Below are positions 44,244 through 53,182 of a DNA stretch of 64,000 bases, piece by piece. The position numbers and the translations under genes were made by a program. Each line of letters starts with the position of its first letter. The stretch's first letter is position 1. The DNA lies in contig NZ_CP094527.1 in the NCBI RefSeq assembly GCF_022811725.1, positions 1,922,001 to 1,986,000 of the forward strand. Direction: 5' to 3'. The notes under the pieces were generated by a model. That model saw only the letters and a list, made by a program, of their open reading frames with translations, was not told where the DNA came from and searched no databases. The DNA is from Mucilaginibacter sp. SMC90 (lineage in GTDB: Bacteria > Bacteroidota > Bacteroidia > Sphingobacteriales > Sphingobacteriaceae).

Positions 44244-47157
44244 TAAATACAAGACTTTAAAAAGGCCCCTGCTTTGCATAATTGCGGGTTTGGGAATGCT
44301 TTTTTGTGCCTGGTCAGTTCCTCCTGTGCAAAAGAATGGTAACGTTATTTCACTGGCAGGGCAATGGCAGTTTCAAATGGATCCGGTTGATAGGGGGATA
44401 ACAGAAAAGTGGTTCTTAAGGTCGCTGACAGATACTATTCATTTGCCGGGCTCCATGACGCAAAACTTAAAGGGGGATGATATAACCCTTAAAACAAAAT
44501 GGACAGGCAGTATTTACGATAGTTCGTGGTTTTACAACCCGCGTTTGGCAAAGTACAGGGTACCCGGCAACCTCAAAATACCTTTCTGGCTTACACCGCC
44601 CAAGCACTATACAGGTGCGGCATGGTATAAAAAGGAAGTAATTATTCCCGCGGATTGGAAAGATAAACATCTTGTACTTTTCCTGGAGCGGGCCCATACC
44701 GAAACCAGGCTATGGGTTGATGATACTGAAATCGGTATGCAAAACAGCCTGGTGGCCCCGCATCAGTTTGATCTGGGAGACAAACTATCACCCGGAAAGC
44801 ATCAGATCACACTTTGTATTGATAACCGCGTTAAAGCCATCAATGTAGGGCCCGATTCTCATAGTATTACCGATCATACACAGGGCAGCTGGAATGGTGT
44901 GATCGGCAAAATGGAGCTGAGAGCCGGAGACCAAACCTGGTTTGACGATATACAGGTTTACCCTGATCTGAAACAAAAAACAGCTCATATCAAAATACGG
45001 GTAAAAACAGAACGGACATCTGTTGCCGGCACTATTACCCTTTCGGCCAAGGCATTTAATACCACAATTTCACAGCTTATACCGGCTGTTAGCAAACCTG
45101 TTAATATCAAAGATACTGTGGCCGAGTTTAGCATCGATTTGCCAACGGGGACTAAAATGCAAACCTGGGATGAGTTTACCCCGGTTTTATATCAGCTTAC
45201 CGCTACTTTGCGTACCGCCGCCGGGGCAACCGATACCAGGAAACTGATTTTCGGTATGCATGAGTTTAAGGCTGATGGAAAGACATTTACCATAAACGGC
45301 AAACCCGTTTTTCTGCGCGGTACGGTGAACAACTGCGAGTTCCCGCTCACCGGTTACCCGCCCACTACCGAAGCAGAATGGGACAGGATCTTCAAGATTT
45401 GCAGAGAACATGGACTTAACCACATGCGGTTTCACTCCTGGTGCCCGCCCGAGGCCGCTTTTGATGCAGCTGATAAAGCCGGCTTCTACTTGCATGTAGA
45501 AGGGCCTTCATGGGCAAATCACGGCAGCGGTTTAGGTTTGGGGAGGCCAATTGACCAGTATATTTATGACGAAACCAACCGCATGGTTAAATGGTATGGC
45601 AATCATCCTTCATTTTGCATGATGGCTTATGGCAATGAGCCCAGCGGCAAACAAGTAGAATACCTTACCAAATTTGTTGACTATTGGAAAGCCAAAGACC
45701 CCCGCAGGCTATACACAGGGGCAGCGGTAGGCGGCAGCTGGCCGGTGATCCCCAATAATGAATATATGGCCCGCGCAGGGGCAAGAGGCCTGGCCTGGAA
45801 CCAACGCCCCGAGAGCTATTCGGACTATAGCAAGCAGATAGCGCAGTTTAATGTACCCTTTGTAGCCCACGAAATGGGACAGTATTGCGCCTTCCCCGAT
45901 TTTAAGGAGATTGAAAAGTATACCGGGATCTACAAGGCCAAAAATTTTGAACTTTTTCAGGAAGACCTTAAAGACCACGGCATGGCCGATGAAGCCGAAA
46001 AATTCCTGATGGCGTCCGGAAAATTACAGGCTTTATGTTATAAGCATGAAATTGAAAAAGCCATGCGTACGCCCGGGTATTCGGGATTTCAGTTGCTTTC
46101 ACTCAATGATTATCCGGGGCAGGGGACGGCCCTGGTGGGGGTACTGAATGCCTTTTGGGATAGCAAGGGCTATATTACAGCAAAACAGTTTGCCCGGTTT
46201 TGCAATGCCACCGTACCACTTATCCGTACCGAAAAGTTTGTATATCAAAACAATGAAATGCTGAAAGCGCAGGTTGAACTGTTTAACTACAGCAAACCTA
46301 TAACCGCTGCGCTGAGCTGGAAATTAACCGATGCACAGCATAAGGTGATCAGCCAGGGTGTTTTGGATAAAAAAAGTTATGTAATGGGTAACTGCCAGCA
46401 GGCGGGGATAATCAATGTGCCGCTATCAAAAATAAAATCACCCGAAAAACTGAATCTCGAAGTATCCGTGCCCAATACCCAATACATAAACGACTGGGAT
46501 TTTTGGGTGTATCCGGCAACCTTGCCCGAGGTGAAAGCCGACGTGTACTACACCACAGTGCTGGATGATAAGGCAAAAGAGGTACTCAATAATGGCGGCA
46601 AAGTATTTCTGAATACCTCGGGTAAGGTAGTCAAGGGTAAGGAAATTATACAATCTTTCACGCCGGTTTTCTGGAATACTTCCTGGTTTAAGATGCGGCC
46701 TCCGCACACGCTGGGTTTTGTTTGCGATCCTAAGCATCCTGCATTTAATGATTTTCCAACATCATCGTACAGTGAGATACAATGGTGGGATATCCTGTCG
46801 AATGCGCAGGTAATGCACCTGGAAGATTTCCCGGCAGCATTCAGGCCTGTTATCCAGCCTATTGATACCTGGTTCATGAACCGCCGTTTAGCATTATTAT
46901 TTGAAGCGAGGGTAGGTAAGGGGAGCCTGATGGTAAGCAGCGCCGATCTTTCGCCAACAACCGGCGATGACAGGCCGGCGGCGAAGCAATTATATTACAG
47001 TATTTTAAAATATATGTCTTCACCGCAGTTTAAACCTGCTGATATGATAGCGATGGAGACTATTGAAAATCTTTTTAAAACGGCTTCAAAGGAGGTGTTT
47101 GTGTCATATACCAATGGCGCGCCTGACGAACTGAAGCCCAAAAACATCAAAAAATAA
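44230..47157 (+). CDS. GH2 family glycosidase (beta-galactosidase/glucuronidase-like)
   Basis: 975 residues with a GTG start inside the end of the GH28 gene (14-bp overlap); this start gives a signal peptide (about 5-30). GH2 layout: sugar-binding jelly roll (about 45-230), Ig-like domain (about 235-345) and TIM barrel with general acid E470 in YGNEPSG and nucleophile E548 in FVAHEMGQY, plus about 350 C-terminal residues. The substrate could be a beta-galactoside or uronide side chain of rhamnogalacturonan; the sequence does not decide. The overlap suggests translational coupling to the GH28. Confidence 0.9.
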   Translation: MLLNNKYKTLKRPLLCIIAGLGMLFCAWSVPPVQKNGNVISLAGQWQFQMDPVDRGITEKWFLRSLTDTIHLPGSMTQNLKGDDITLKTKWTGSIYDSSWFYNPRLAKYRVPGNLKIPFWLTPPKHYTGAAWYKKEVIIPADWKDKHLVLFLERAHTETRLWVDDTEIGMQNSLVAPHQFDLGDKLSPGKHQITLCIDNRVKAINVGPDSHSITDHTQGSWNGVIGKMELRAGDQTWFDDIQVYPDLKQKTAHIKIRVKTERTSVAGTITLSAKAFNTTISQLIPAVSKPVNIKDTVAEFSIDLPTGTKMQTWDEFTPVLYQLTATLRTAAGATDTRKLIFGMHEFKADGKTFTINGKPVFLRGTVNNCEFPLTGYPPTTEAEWDRIFKICREHGLNHMRFHSWCPPEAAFDAADKAGFYLHVEGPSWANHGSGLGLGRPIDQYIYDETNRMVKWYGNHPSFCMMAYGNEPSGKQVEYLTKFVDYWKAKDPRRLYTGAAVGGSWPVIPNNEYMARAGARGLAWNQRPESYSDYSKQIAQFNVPFVAHEMGQYCAFPDFKEIEKYTGIYKAKNFELFQEDLKDHGMADEAEKFLMASGKLQALCYKHEIEKAMRTPGYSGFQLLSLNDYPGQGTALVGVLNAFWDSKGYITAKQFARFCNATVPLIRTEKFVYQNNEMLKAQVELFNYSKPITAALSWKLTDAQHKVISQGVLDKKSYVMGNCQQAGIINVPLSKIKSPEKLNLEVSVPNTQYINDWDFWVYPATLPEVKADVYYTTVLDDKAKEVLNNGGKVFLNTSGKVVKGKEIIQSFTPVFWNTSWFKMRPPHTLGFVCDPKHPAFNDFPTSSYSEIQWWDILSNAQVMHLEDFPAAFRPVIQPIDTWFMNRRLALLFEARVGKGSLMVSSADLSPTTGDDRPAAKQLYYSILKYMSSPQFKPADMIAMETIENLFKTASKEVFVSYTNGAPDELKPKNIKK

Positions 47158-47158
47158 T

Positions 47159-47926
47159 ATGAAAGGATTAAAACCGGTTTTAGCTTTATTAATAATAGCC
47201 TTTGCAGGCCAGGCTTTTATCAATCAGCAAAAGCCAACCATTTATCTGATAGGTGATTCAACTACGCATAATAACGATAAGGAAACATGGGGCTGGGGAA
47301 GCATTATCCCCTACTATTTTGACCTCTCAAAAACCAATATTGAAAACCATGCCATGGCCGGTCGCAGCACCCGCACATTTATAAAGGAAGGCAGGTGGAA
47401 CAAGGTTGATTCGCTTTTAAAGCCGGGAGATTACGTGATGATGGTATTTGGTCATAATGAAGGCAGTAAACCTGATACCACCAAAGCGGGGTATCGTGGG
47501 GTATTAAAAGGTACCAGTAATGAAACTGTGGAGCTTACCTGGCCTAACGGCACTAAAGAAACGGTACATACTTATGGCTGGTATTTCCGCAAATTTATCA
47601 GGGATACCAAAGCTAAAGGAGCAACACCTATCGTACTATCTATGATTCCCCGGAATGAATTTCGTGATGCTAAAGTTATCCGTGCCAATGATGATTACGG
47701 CAAATGGGCGCAGGAAATAGCGCTGCAGGAAGGCGTTATCTTTATCGATATGAACCGTATAACGGCCGATAAATATGATAAATGGGGGGCTGATTCGGTT
47801 AAAAAGTTTTTCCCCGGAGATCATACCCATACCAATAAAATGGGGGCTACAGTGAACGCCGAATCGGTAGTTGACGGCATTAAAGCTGATCCTGCAAATC
47901 CCCTAAATAAATATCTTAAAAACTAA
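47159..47926 (+). CDS. Rhamnogalacturonan acetylesterase (CE12), copy 2
   Basis: 255 residues, signal peptide about 1-20. SGNH motifs: YLIGDSTTHN with the nucleophile Ser, AMAGRSTRTF, MVFGHNEGS, and GDHTHTNKMGA with Asp and His. It starts 1 bp after the GH2 stop codon and is followed by another CE12, with which it shares the VHTYGWY.RKF and ATPI..S.IPRN segments. It removes acetyl groups from pectic backbones. The block III reads GHNEG, not the more usual GHND. Confidence 0.92.
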   Translation: MKGLKPVLALLIIAFAGQAFINQQKPTIYLIGDSTTHNNDKETWGWGSIIPYYFDLSKTNIENHAMAGRSTRTFIKEGRWNKVDSLLKPGDYVMMVFGHNEGSKPDTTKAGYRGVLKGTSNETVELTWPNGTKETVHTYGWYFRKFIRDTKAKGATPIVLSMIPRNEFRDAKVIRANDDYGKWAQEIALQEGVIFIDMNRITADKYDKWGADSVKKFFPGDHTHTNKMGATVNAESVVDGIKADPANPLNKYLKN

Positions 47927-47939
47927 ATTTTAGGTTGCT

Positions 47940-48749
47940 ATGAAAAAAATGATGCGTACACATGCAGGTTTAGGCTTACTGTTGATGCTGGTTATACTGT
48001 TATCTTCTTTTATGCTGATGAAACCGGCAGATAAACCAACTTTTTACCTGATAGGCGATTCGACTGTAAAAAATGGCAAAGGTAAGGGCGACGGCGGTTT
48101 ATGGGGATGGGGGAATTATATAGCACCATATTTTGATACCACAAAAGTCGCGGTTGAAAATGACGCGCTTGGTGGTACCAGCAGCCGCACCTTCCAAACC
48201 ATGGGTTTGTGGGATAAGGTGTTGGTGAAAATCAAACCCGGCGATTTTGTGATCATGCAGTTTGGGCATAACGACGCCGGTGCGCTGGATGATACGGCCC
48301 GTGCCCGGGGAACTATCAAAGGCATCGGCGATGAGCAGCAGGAAATATACAACCCGATACGGAAAATAAAAGAGGTGGTACATACCTACGGTTGGTATAT
48401 GCGCAAGTTTGTTGCTGATATTAAGGCGAAAGGCGCAACTCCGATCATCTGTTCGCCAATACCCCGTAATACCTGGAAAGATGGCAAATCTGCAGGACGA
48501 AACAATGAAAACAATTACGGGCAATGGGCCCGCGAGATCAGCGAGCAAACCGGAGCCTTTTTTATCGACTTAAACAAACTGATTGCCGACGACTACGACC
48601 AGGAGGGCGAGGCAAAGGTAAAATCAACCTATTTCGGCACTGATGCCACACATACGCTTGAGCCGGGTGCACAGCTAAATGCCAAATTTGTTATCCATGG
48701 CATCAGGTCATATAATCAACTGGGGCTCAATAAATATCTAAAGCAATAG
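47940..48749 (+). CDS. Rhamnogalacturonan acetylesterase (CE12), copy 3
   Basis: 269 residues with a signal or anchor (about 5-28). SGNH motifs: YLIGDSTVKNGKGKGDGGLWGWG, ALGGTSSRTF, MQFGHNDAG, and a C-terminal DATHTLEPGAQLNA block. It is clearly similar to copy 2 just upstream (13-bp gap) and probably arose by duplication. Two adjacent copies may differ in acetyl position or in chain length preference. Confidence 0.92.
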   Translation: MKKMMRTHAGLGLLLMLVILLSSFMLMKPADKPTFYLIGDSTVKNGKGKGDGGLWGWGNYIAPYFDTTKVAVENDALGGTSSRTFQTMGLWDKVLVKIKPGDFVIMQFGHNDAGALDDTARARGTIKGIGDEQQEIYNPIRKIKEVVHTYGWYMRKFVADIKAKGATPIICSPIPRNTWKDGKSAGRNNENNYGQWAREISEQTGAFFIDLNKLIADDYDQEGEAKVKSTYFGTDATHTLEPGAQLNAKFVIHGIRSYNQLGLNKYLKQ

Positions 48750-48765
48750 TTCAATAAATGTTCAA

Positions 48766-49839
48766 ATGATGAAAAGAAGGGATTTTATTGAACGGTTAAG
48801 TATGGTTTCGGCGATGGCCTTATTGCCTGGTTTGGCTTTTGGTAGCACAGATGATCATGTTTCTGCTTTTGCCAAAAAACTTAAGCCTATTGGTCGTGCG
48901 CTGGAAATGGAGGGCTATTACGTATGGTGTAACAGCCCGATAGAGGGGCCAGATGGCCGGATCCACGTATTTTTTTCAAGATGGGTGGCTTCAAAAAAAA
49001 TGGGCGGATGGATCAATGGATCCGAAATATGCCATGCTGTGGCCGATACGCCCGAAAGCGAGTTTAAGTTTCTGGGAACTATTCTTGCTCCGCGCGGTCC
49101 CGGTTATTGGGATGCTACTACCTGCCATAATCCATCCATAAAAAAGGTGGATGGTAAATACTGTCTGTTCTTTATGGGCAATTCCAACGGTAAAACCAAT
49201 ACCAAACGGATAGGCTTGGCTACGGCCGATTCTTTGGATGGCCCCTGGGCCCGCCCAGATGCCCCGTTGCTTTTACCGGGCGCCGAAGGGGCATGGGATG
49301 ATCATTGCACTACCAACCCCGCATTTATTAAACATCCCAACGGGCAATACTGGCTGTTTTATAAATCATGGAATACCAAAGAGTATGAAACCTCAACCGA
49401 CCCATTGGTAAAGGGTAACCGTAAATACGGGTTAGCCATTTCCGATAAACTGGAGGGGCCTTATATCAAATATGACGGCAACCCAGTGATAGATTTTTCG
49501 GGGCGGGGAAACAACACTCAACTGGAAGATGCTTTTGTTTGGTTGGATAAAGGCCGTTTTAAAATGCTGGCGCGGGATATGGGCGTATTTAATCACCAGT
49601 ATGGTTTGTACATGGAATCAAAAACCGGTAAAAAATGGAGCGAACCGGAGATAGGTTATTTTAACGCCGAATATTATCATATTGATCAACCGCCGCCTCC
49701 CAAATACCTGAACAAATACGGCCGGTTTGAAAGGCCCCAACTCTTATTTCAAAATGGGAAAGCAACCTATATGTTCACTACCTCGCAGGGTGGTAAGTAC
49801 ATGACGGCATCACCATTTATATTTAAAATAGAATCATAG
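48766..49839 (+). CDS. Secreted five-bladed beta-propeller glycosidase-like protein
   Basis: 357 residues. The N-terminus (MKRRDFIERLSMVSAMALLPGLAFG) looks Tat-like, with Arg-Arg before the hydrophobic stretch. The mature part shows GH43/GH117-like propeller repeats: GPDGRIHVFFSRW, DATTCHNPSIKKVDGKYCLFFMG, DDHCTTNPAFIKHPNGQYWLFYKSW, TQLEDAFVWLDKGRFKMLARDM and ERPQLLFQNGKATYMFT. These suggest a GH43-superfamily fold, but I do not recognise a defined family. It lies between CE12 and an unassigned six-hairpin enzyme in the rhamnogalacturonan locus. Activity is unknown. Confidence 0.75.
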   Translation: MMKRRDFIERLSMVSAMALLPGLAFGSTDDHVSAFAKKLKPIGRALEMEGYYVWCNSPIEGPDGRIHVFFSRWVASKKMGGWINGSEICHAVADTPESEFKFLGTILAPRGPGYWDATTCHNPSIKKVDGKYCLFFMGNSNGKTNTKRIGLATADSLDGPWARPDAPLLLPGAEGAWDDHCTTNPAFIKHPNGQYWLFYKSWNTKEYETSTDPLVKGNRKYGLAISDKLEGPYIKYDGNPVIDFSGRGNNTQLEDAFVWLDKGRFKMLARDMGVFNHQYGLYMESKTGKKWSEPEIGYFNAEYYHIDQPPPPKYLNKYGRFERPQLLFQNGKATYMFTTSQGGKYMTASPFIFKIES

Positions 49840-49849
49840 CGCCGTCGAC

Positions 49850-51991
49850 ATGAAAAAAATACTGCCTGTATATTTTGCATTTTTTACTGTTGTTTGGCCG
49901 GTTGTACTAAGGGCGCAAAATAAAATAGACCGTAAGGCTTTGGTGCAAAGACATAATGTAATCAATAACGGCACCGATACGCTTTCTTCCCTGTCTGTTG
50001 GTAATGGTCGTTTTGCTTTTACGGTTGATGCTACGGGCTTGCAAACCTTTCCTGAGCACTATGATAAAGGCATTCCGCTGGGTACACAGTCTGAATGGGG
50101 CTGGCACAGCTTTAAAGATACAGCAGGCTATAAGTTTGATGAAACATTAAAAACCTATAGGCTCAATGGCCGTGATGTAAGCTACTCGGTGCAATGGAAC
50201 CAGCCTGGGCGTAACCGGAATGCTGCTAACTGGTTCCGGGAAAATGTACATCGCCTGCAATTAGGTAATCTTGGTTTTTTGTTATTACATAAAGATGGGA
50301 GCGAGGCTCAAATAAGTGATCTCCAAAATATCCGGCAGGAACTTAATTTGTGGACAGGAGCTATTACCAGCTCGTTCACTTTTGATGGTGAGCAGGTAAT
50401 AGTCCAAACCTATGCGCACCAGGGTAAGGACCTGATAGGGGTGAAAGTACAGTCGCCGTTGTTAGCTCAGGGCAGGCTTAAAGTACGGTTGCGTTTCCCT
50501 TTTCCCACGAATCAATTTGCCGATTATGGCGATAACTGGAAAGATCCGCAAAAGCATTATTCGGCTGTTGTTAGTTCCGGCACCGGCCAGGCTACCATTA
50601 TTCATCGTTTAGATACCAATCAGTATTTTGTACGCCTTGCCTGGAACGGCGCTGCATCCGTTAAGAATACAGCTGCTCATCAGTTTGTGTTATCCCCGCA
50701 AGGTAAAACTGGTGAACTGACATTTATCTGTTTGTTTGCGCCGCAGAAAACCACAGCGCCTTTGCCCGGTTTTGTCCAAACACAAACAAACAGCATACAG
50801 CAATGGAAAGCGTTCTGGCAAAGCGGCGGCGCGGTTGATTTTAGCGGCAGTACCGATCCCCGGGCAAAAGAACTGGAACGCAGGGTGGTGCTGTCCCAAT
50901 ACCTTACCAAAATTCAATGTTCAGGCCACCAGCCCCCGCAGGAAACAGGTTTAACTTATAATAGCTGGTACGGTAAACCGCACCTGGAAATGCACTGGTG
51001 GCATGGGATCCATTTTGCGTTATGGGGCCGGGAGCAACTGCTCGAAAACAGTTTGGGTTGGTACCAACATGTAAAAGCCAATGCAAGGGCTATTGCTAAA
51101 AGACAAGGATATGACGGTGTCCGCTGGCAAAAAATGACCGACCCGGATGGTAACGAAAGTCCATCGTCGGTAGGGGCATTCCTGATCTGGCAGCAACCGC
51201 ACTTTATTTATTTTGCCGAACTGGATTATCGTGCCCATCCAAATAAACAAACCCTGGATAAGTATAAAAACCTCGTACTGGCCGACGCGGATTTTATGGC
51301 CTCATTCCCAACTTATGATAAGGAGCGTGACCGCTATAACTTAGGTAAGGGTATTATCCTGGCACAGGAACGTTATAAACCCGAAGAAACATATAATCCA
51401 ACTTACGAGCTGCAATACTGGCGCTGGGCTTTAAATACCGCTCAGCAATGGCGTAAACGCCTGGGCTTGCGGCCGGATAATAAATATGCCATCATCCTTA
51501 AAAAACTGGCTGCCTTACCTCAAAAAGATGGCGTTTATCTCGCTGCGGAAAGTTCGCCCGATGCGTATACCAATCCTAAATTAAAAACGGATCATCCGGC
51601 GGTATTAGCGGCTTATGGTATGCTGCCCTACAATGCTCAACTGGATACCGCGGTAATGAAGAAAACCTTTAACCTGGTTTGGGACGTATGGGATTGGAAG
51701 GATACCTGGGGCTGGGATTTCCCGATGACCGCCATGACCGCAGCCCGTTTAAATATGCCAGAAAAAGCCATCGATGCTTTATTTATGCCAATAAAAACCA
51801 ACACTTACTTGGCCAATGGCCATAACTACCAGGACGGGCGATTGCGGATGTACCTGCCGGGCAATGGTGGTTTACTGGCCGCTGTAGCTATGATGTGTGC
51901 CGGCTGGGATGGCTCGACCATTACTAATCCGGGTTTTCCTAAAAATGGAAAATGGAAAGTAAGGTGGGAGGGGCTTAAAAAGATGCCATAA
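49850..51991 (+). CDS. Secreted GH65/GH95-like six-hairpin protein, family unassigned
   Basis: 713 residues, signal peptide about 1-22 (VVLRAQ). The N-terminal part is beta-rich (VGNGRFAFTVDATGLQTF, about 45-280). The C-terminal part is an (alpha/alpha)6 barrel with LEMHWWHGIHFALWGR, then E512-E513 in YKPEETYNPTYELQYWRWAL, which lines up with the GH65 acid-containing PDEYH..N segment, then WDVWDWKDTWGWDFPMTA. No standard family can be named. It lies 10 bp behind the propeller enzyme and before GH105, so it is probably a glycosidase or phosphorylase on a pectic side chain or linkage. Confidence 0.75.
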   Translation: MKKILPVYFAFFTVVWPVVLRAQNKIDRKALVQRHNVINNGTDTLSSLSVGNGRFAFTVDATGLQTFPEHYDKGIPLGTQSEWGWHSFKDTAGYKFDETLKTYRLNGRDVSYSVQWNQPGRNRNAANWFRENVHRLQLGNLGFLLLHKDGSEAQISDLQNIRQELNLWTGAITSSFTFDGEQVIVQTYAHQGKDLIGVKVQSPLLAQGRLKVRLRFPFPTNQFADYGDNWKDPQKHYSAVVSSGTGQATIIHRLDTNQYFVRLAWNGAASVKNTAAHQFVLSPQGKTGELTFICLFAPQKTTAPLPGFVQTQTNSIQQWKAFWQSGGAVDFSGSTDPRAKELERRVVLSQYLTKIQCSGHQPPQETGLTYNSWYGKPHLEMHWWHGIHFALWGREQLLENSLGWYQHVKANARAIAKRQGYDGVRWQKMTDPDGNESPSSVGAFLIWQQPHFIYFAELDYRAHPNKQTLDKYKNLVLADADFMASFPTYDKERDRYNLGKGIILAQERYKPEETYNPTYELQYWRWALNTAQQWRKRLGLRPDNKYAIILKKLAALPQKDGVYLAAESSPDAYTNPKLKTDHPAVLAAYGMLPYNAQLDTAVMKKTFNLVWDVWDWKDTWGWDFPMTAMTAARLNMPEKAIDALFMPIKTNTYLANGHNYQDGRLRMYLPGNGGLLAAVAMMCAGWDGSTITNPGFPKNGKWKVRWEGLKKMP

Positions 51992-52036
51992 TAATGAGTA
52001 TATATTTTGTGAACCCGATCTGATAAAAATCTACAT

Positions 52037-53182
52037 ATGAATCAATTATTTATAAGGATAAAAACGGTCTTGTGCGCCGGTGTCATCATGGCAGTGGCGG
52101 GCAGTGTTAATGCGCAACAACCGGTAAAAAGTAAGGTATTGGCCGATATGGCCCTCGCCAACAATTATTTTATGCAGAAATGGCCTGATCCGGGCGCTTC
52201 TGTTACCGTAAAGGGCACAACCCGTACCAGTAATTTATGGACAAGGGCTGTTTATTACGAAGGACTGATGGCAATGTACAAGATCGACCCTCAAAAAAAG
52301 TACTATGACTACGCGGTTGACTGGAGCGAGAAACACCAATGGGCTCCCCGTGGCGCTGTTGATACCCGCAATGCGGATAACCAATGCTGCGGACAAACCT
52401 ATATCGATCTTTATCTCATAGATAAAAAGCCCGAGCGCATTGAAAAAATAAAGCAAAGTATCGACCTGATGGTGAACAGCGAGAAAAAGGATGACTGGAA
52501 TTGGATAGACGCGCTGCAAATGGCCATGCCTGTTTATGCAAGGCTTGGCGAAATATACAATGACAATAGGTATTATGAAAAGATGTTCGACATTTACAAC
52601 TACTCTAAAACTGTTCACGGCGGCAAAGGGTTGTATAATACTGCAGATCATCTTTGGTGGCGCGATAAAGATTTTGTCCCTCCTTACAAGGAGCCCAACG
52701 GAGCAGATTGTTACTGGTCGCGCGGTAATGGTTGGGTAGTGGCCGCTATGCTGCGTGTATTGGAAGTTATGCCTAAAAACGCGCCTCACCGCAATGAGTA
52801 TTTATCGGTATATAAAGAAATGATTGAGGCACTGGTGCCTTTACAGCGTGAGGATGGCTATTGGAACGTGAGCCTGAAAGATTCGACTAATTTCGGCGGG
52901 AAGGAACTTTCGGGTACGGCCTTATTTACTTACGGCATGGCCTGGGGTATTAATCATGGCATCCTGAAAAAGAAAACCTATTTACCCATCATTATCAAAG
53001 CATGGAATGCCATGTCAACAGAGTGCCTGCACCCGGATGGTATGCTCGGCTTTGTACAGGGAACTGGCAAAGAGCCTAAAGATGGTCAGCCTGTTGGTTA
53101 TAACAATGTACCCGATTTTGAAGATTATGGTTTGGGCTGTTTCCTGCTGGCCGGGAGCGAAGTTTATAAACTGAGTAAGTAA
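52037..53182 (+). CDS. GH105 unsaturated rhamnogalacturonyl hydrolase
   Basis: 381 residues, signal peptide about 1-26 (SVNAQ). An (alpha/alpha)6 barrel carries the family's Asp residues: D114 in RNADNQCCGQ and D158 in DDWNWIDALQMAMP, plus YWSRGNGWVVAAM. GH105 enzymes hydrate the double bond of unsaturated uronides at the non-reducing end of lyase products. The next gene (GH31) starts at the last base of its stop codon (TAATG), so the two are probably translationally coupled. Confidence 0.94.
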   Translation: MNQLFIRIKTVLCAGVIMAVAGSVNAQQPVKSKVLADMALANNYFMQKWPDPGASVTVKGTTRTSNLWTRAVYYEGLMAMYKIDPQKKYYDYAVDWSEKHQWAPRGAVDTRNADNQCCGQTYIDLYLIDKKPERIEKIKQSIDLMVNSEKKDDWNWIDALQMAMPVYARLGEIYNDNRYYEKMFDIYNYSKTVHGGKGLYNTADHLWWRDKDFVPPYKEPNGADCYWSRGNGWVVAAMLRVLEVMPKNAPHRNEYLSVYKEMIEALVPLQREDGYWNVSLKDSTNFGGKELSGTALFTYGMAWGINHGILKKKTYLPIIIKAWNAMSTECLHPDGMLGFVQGTGKEPKDGQPVGYNNVPDFEDYGLGCFLLAGSEVYKLSK

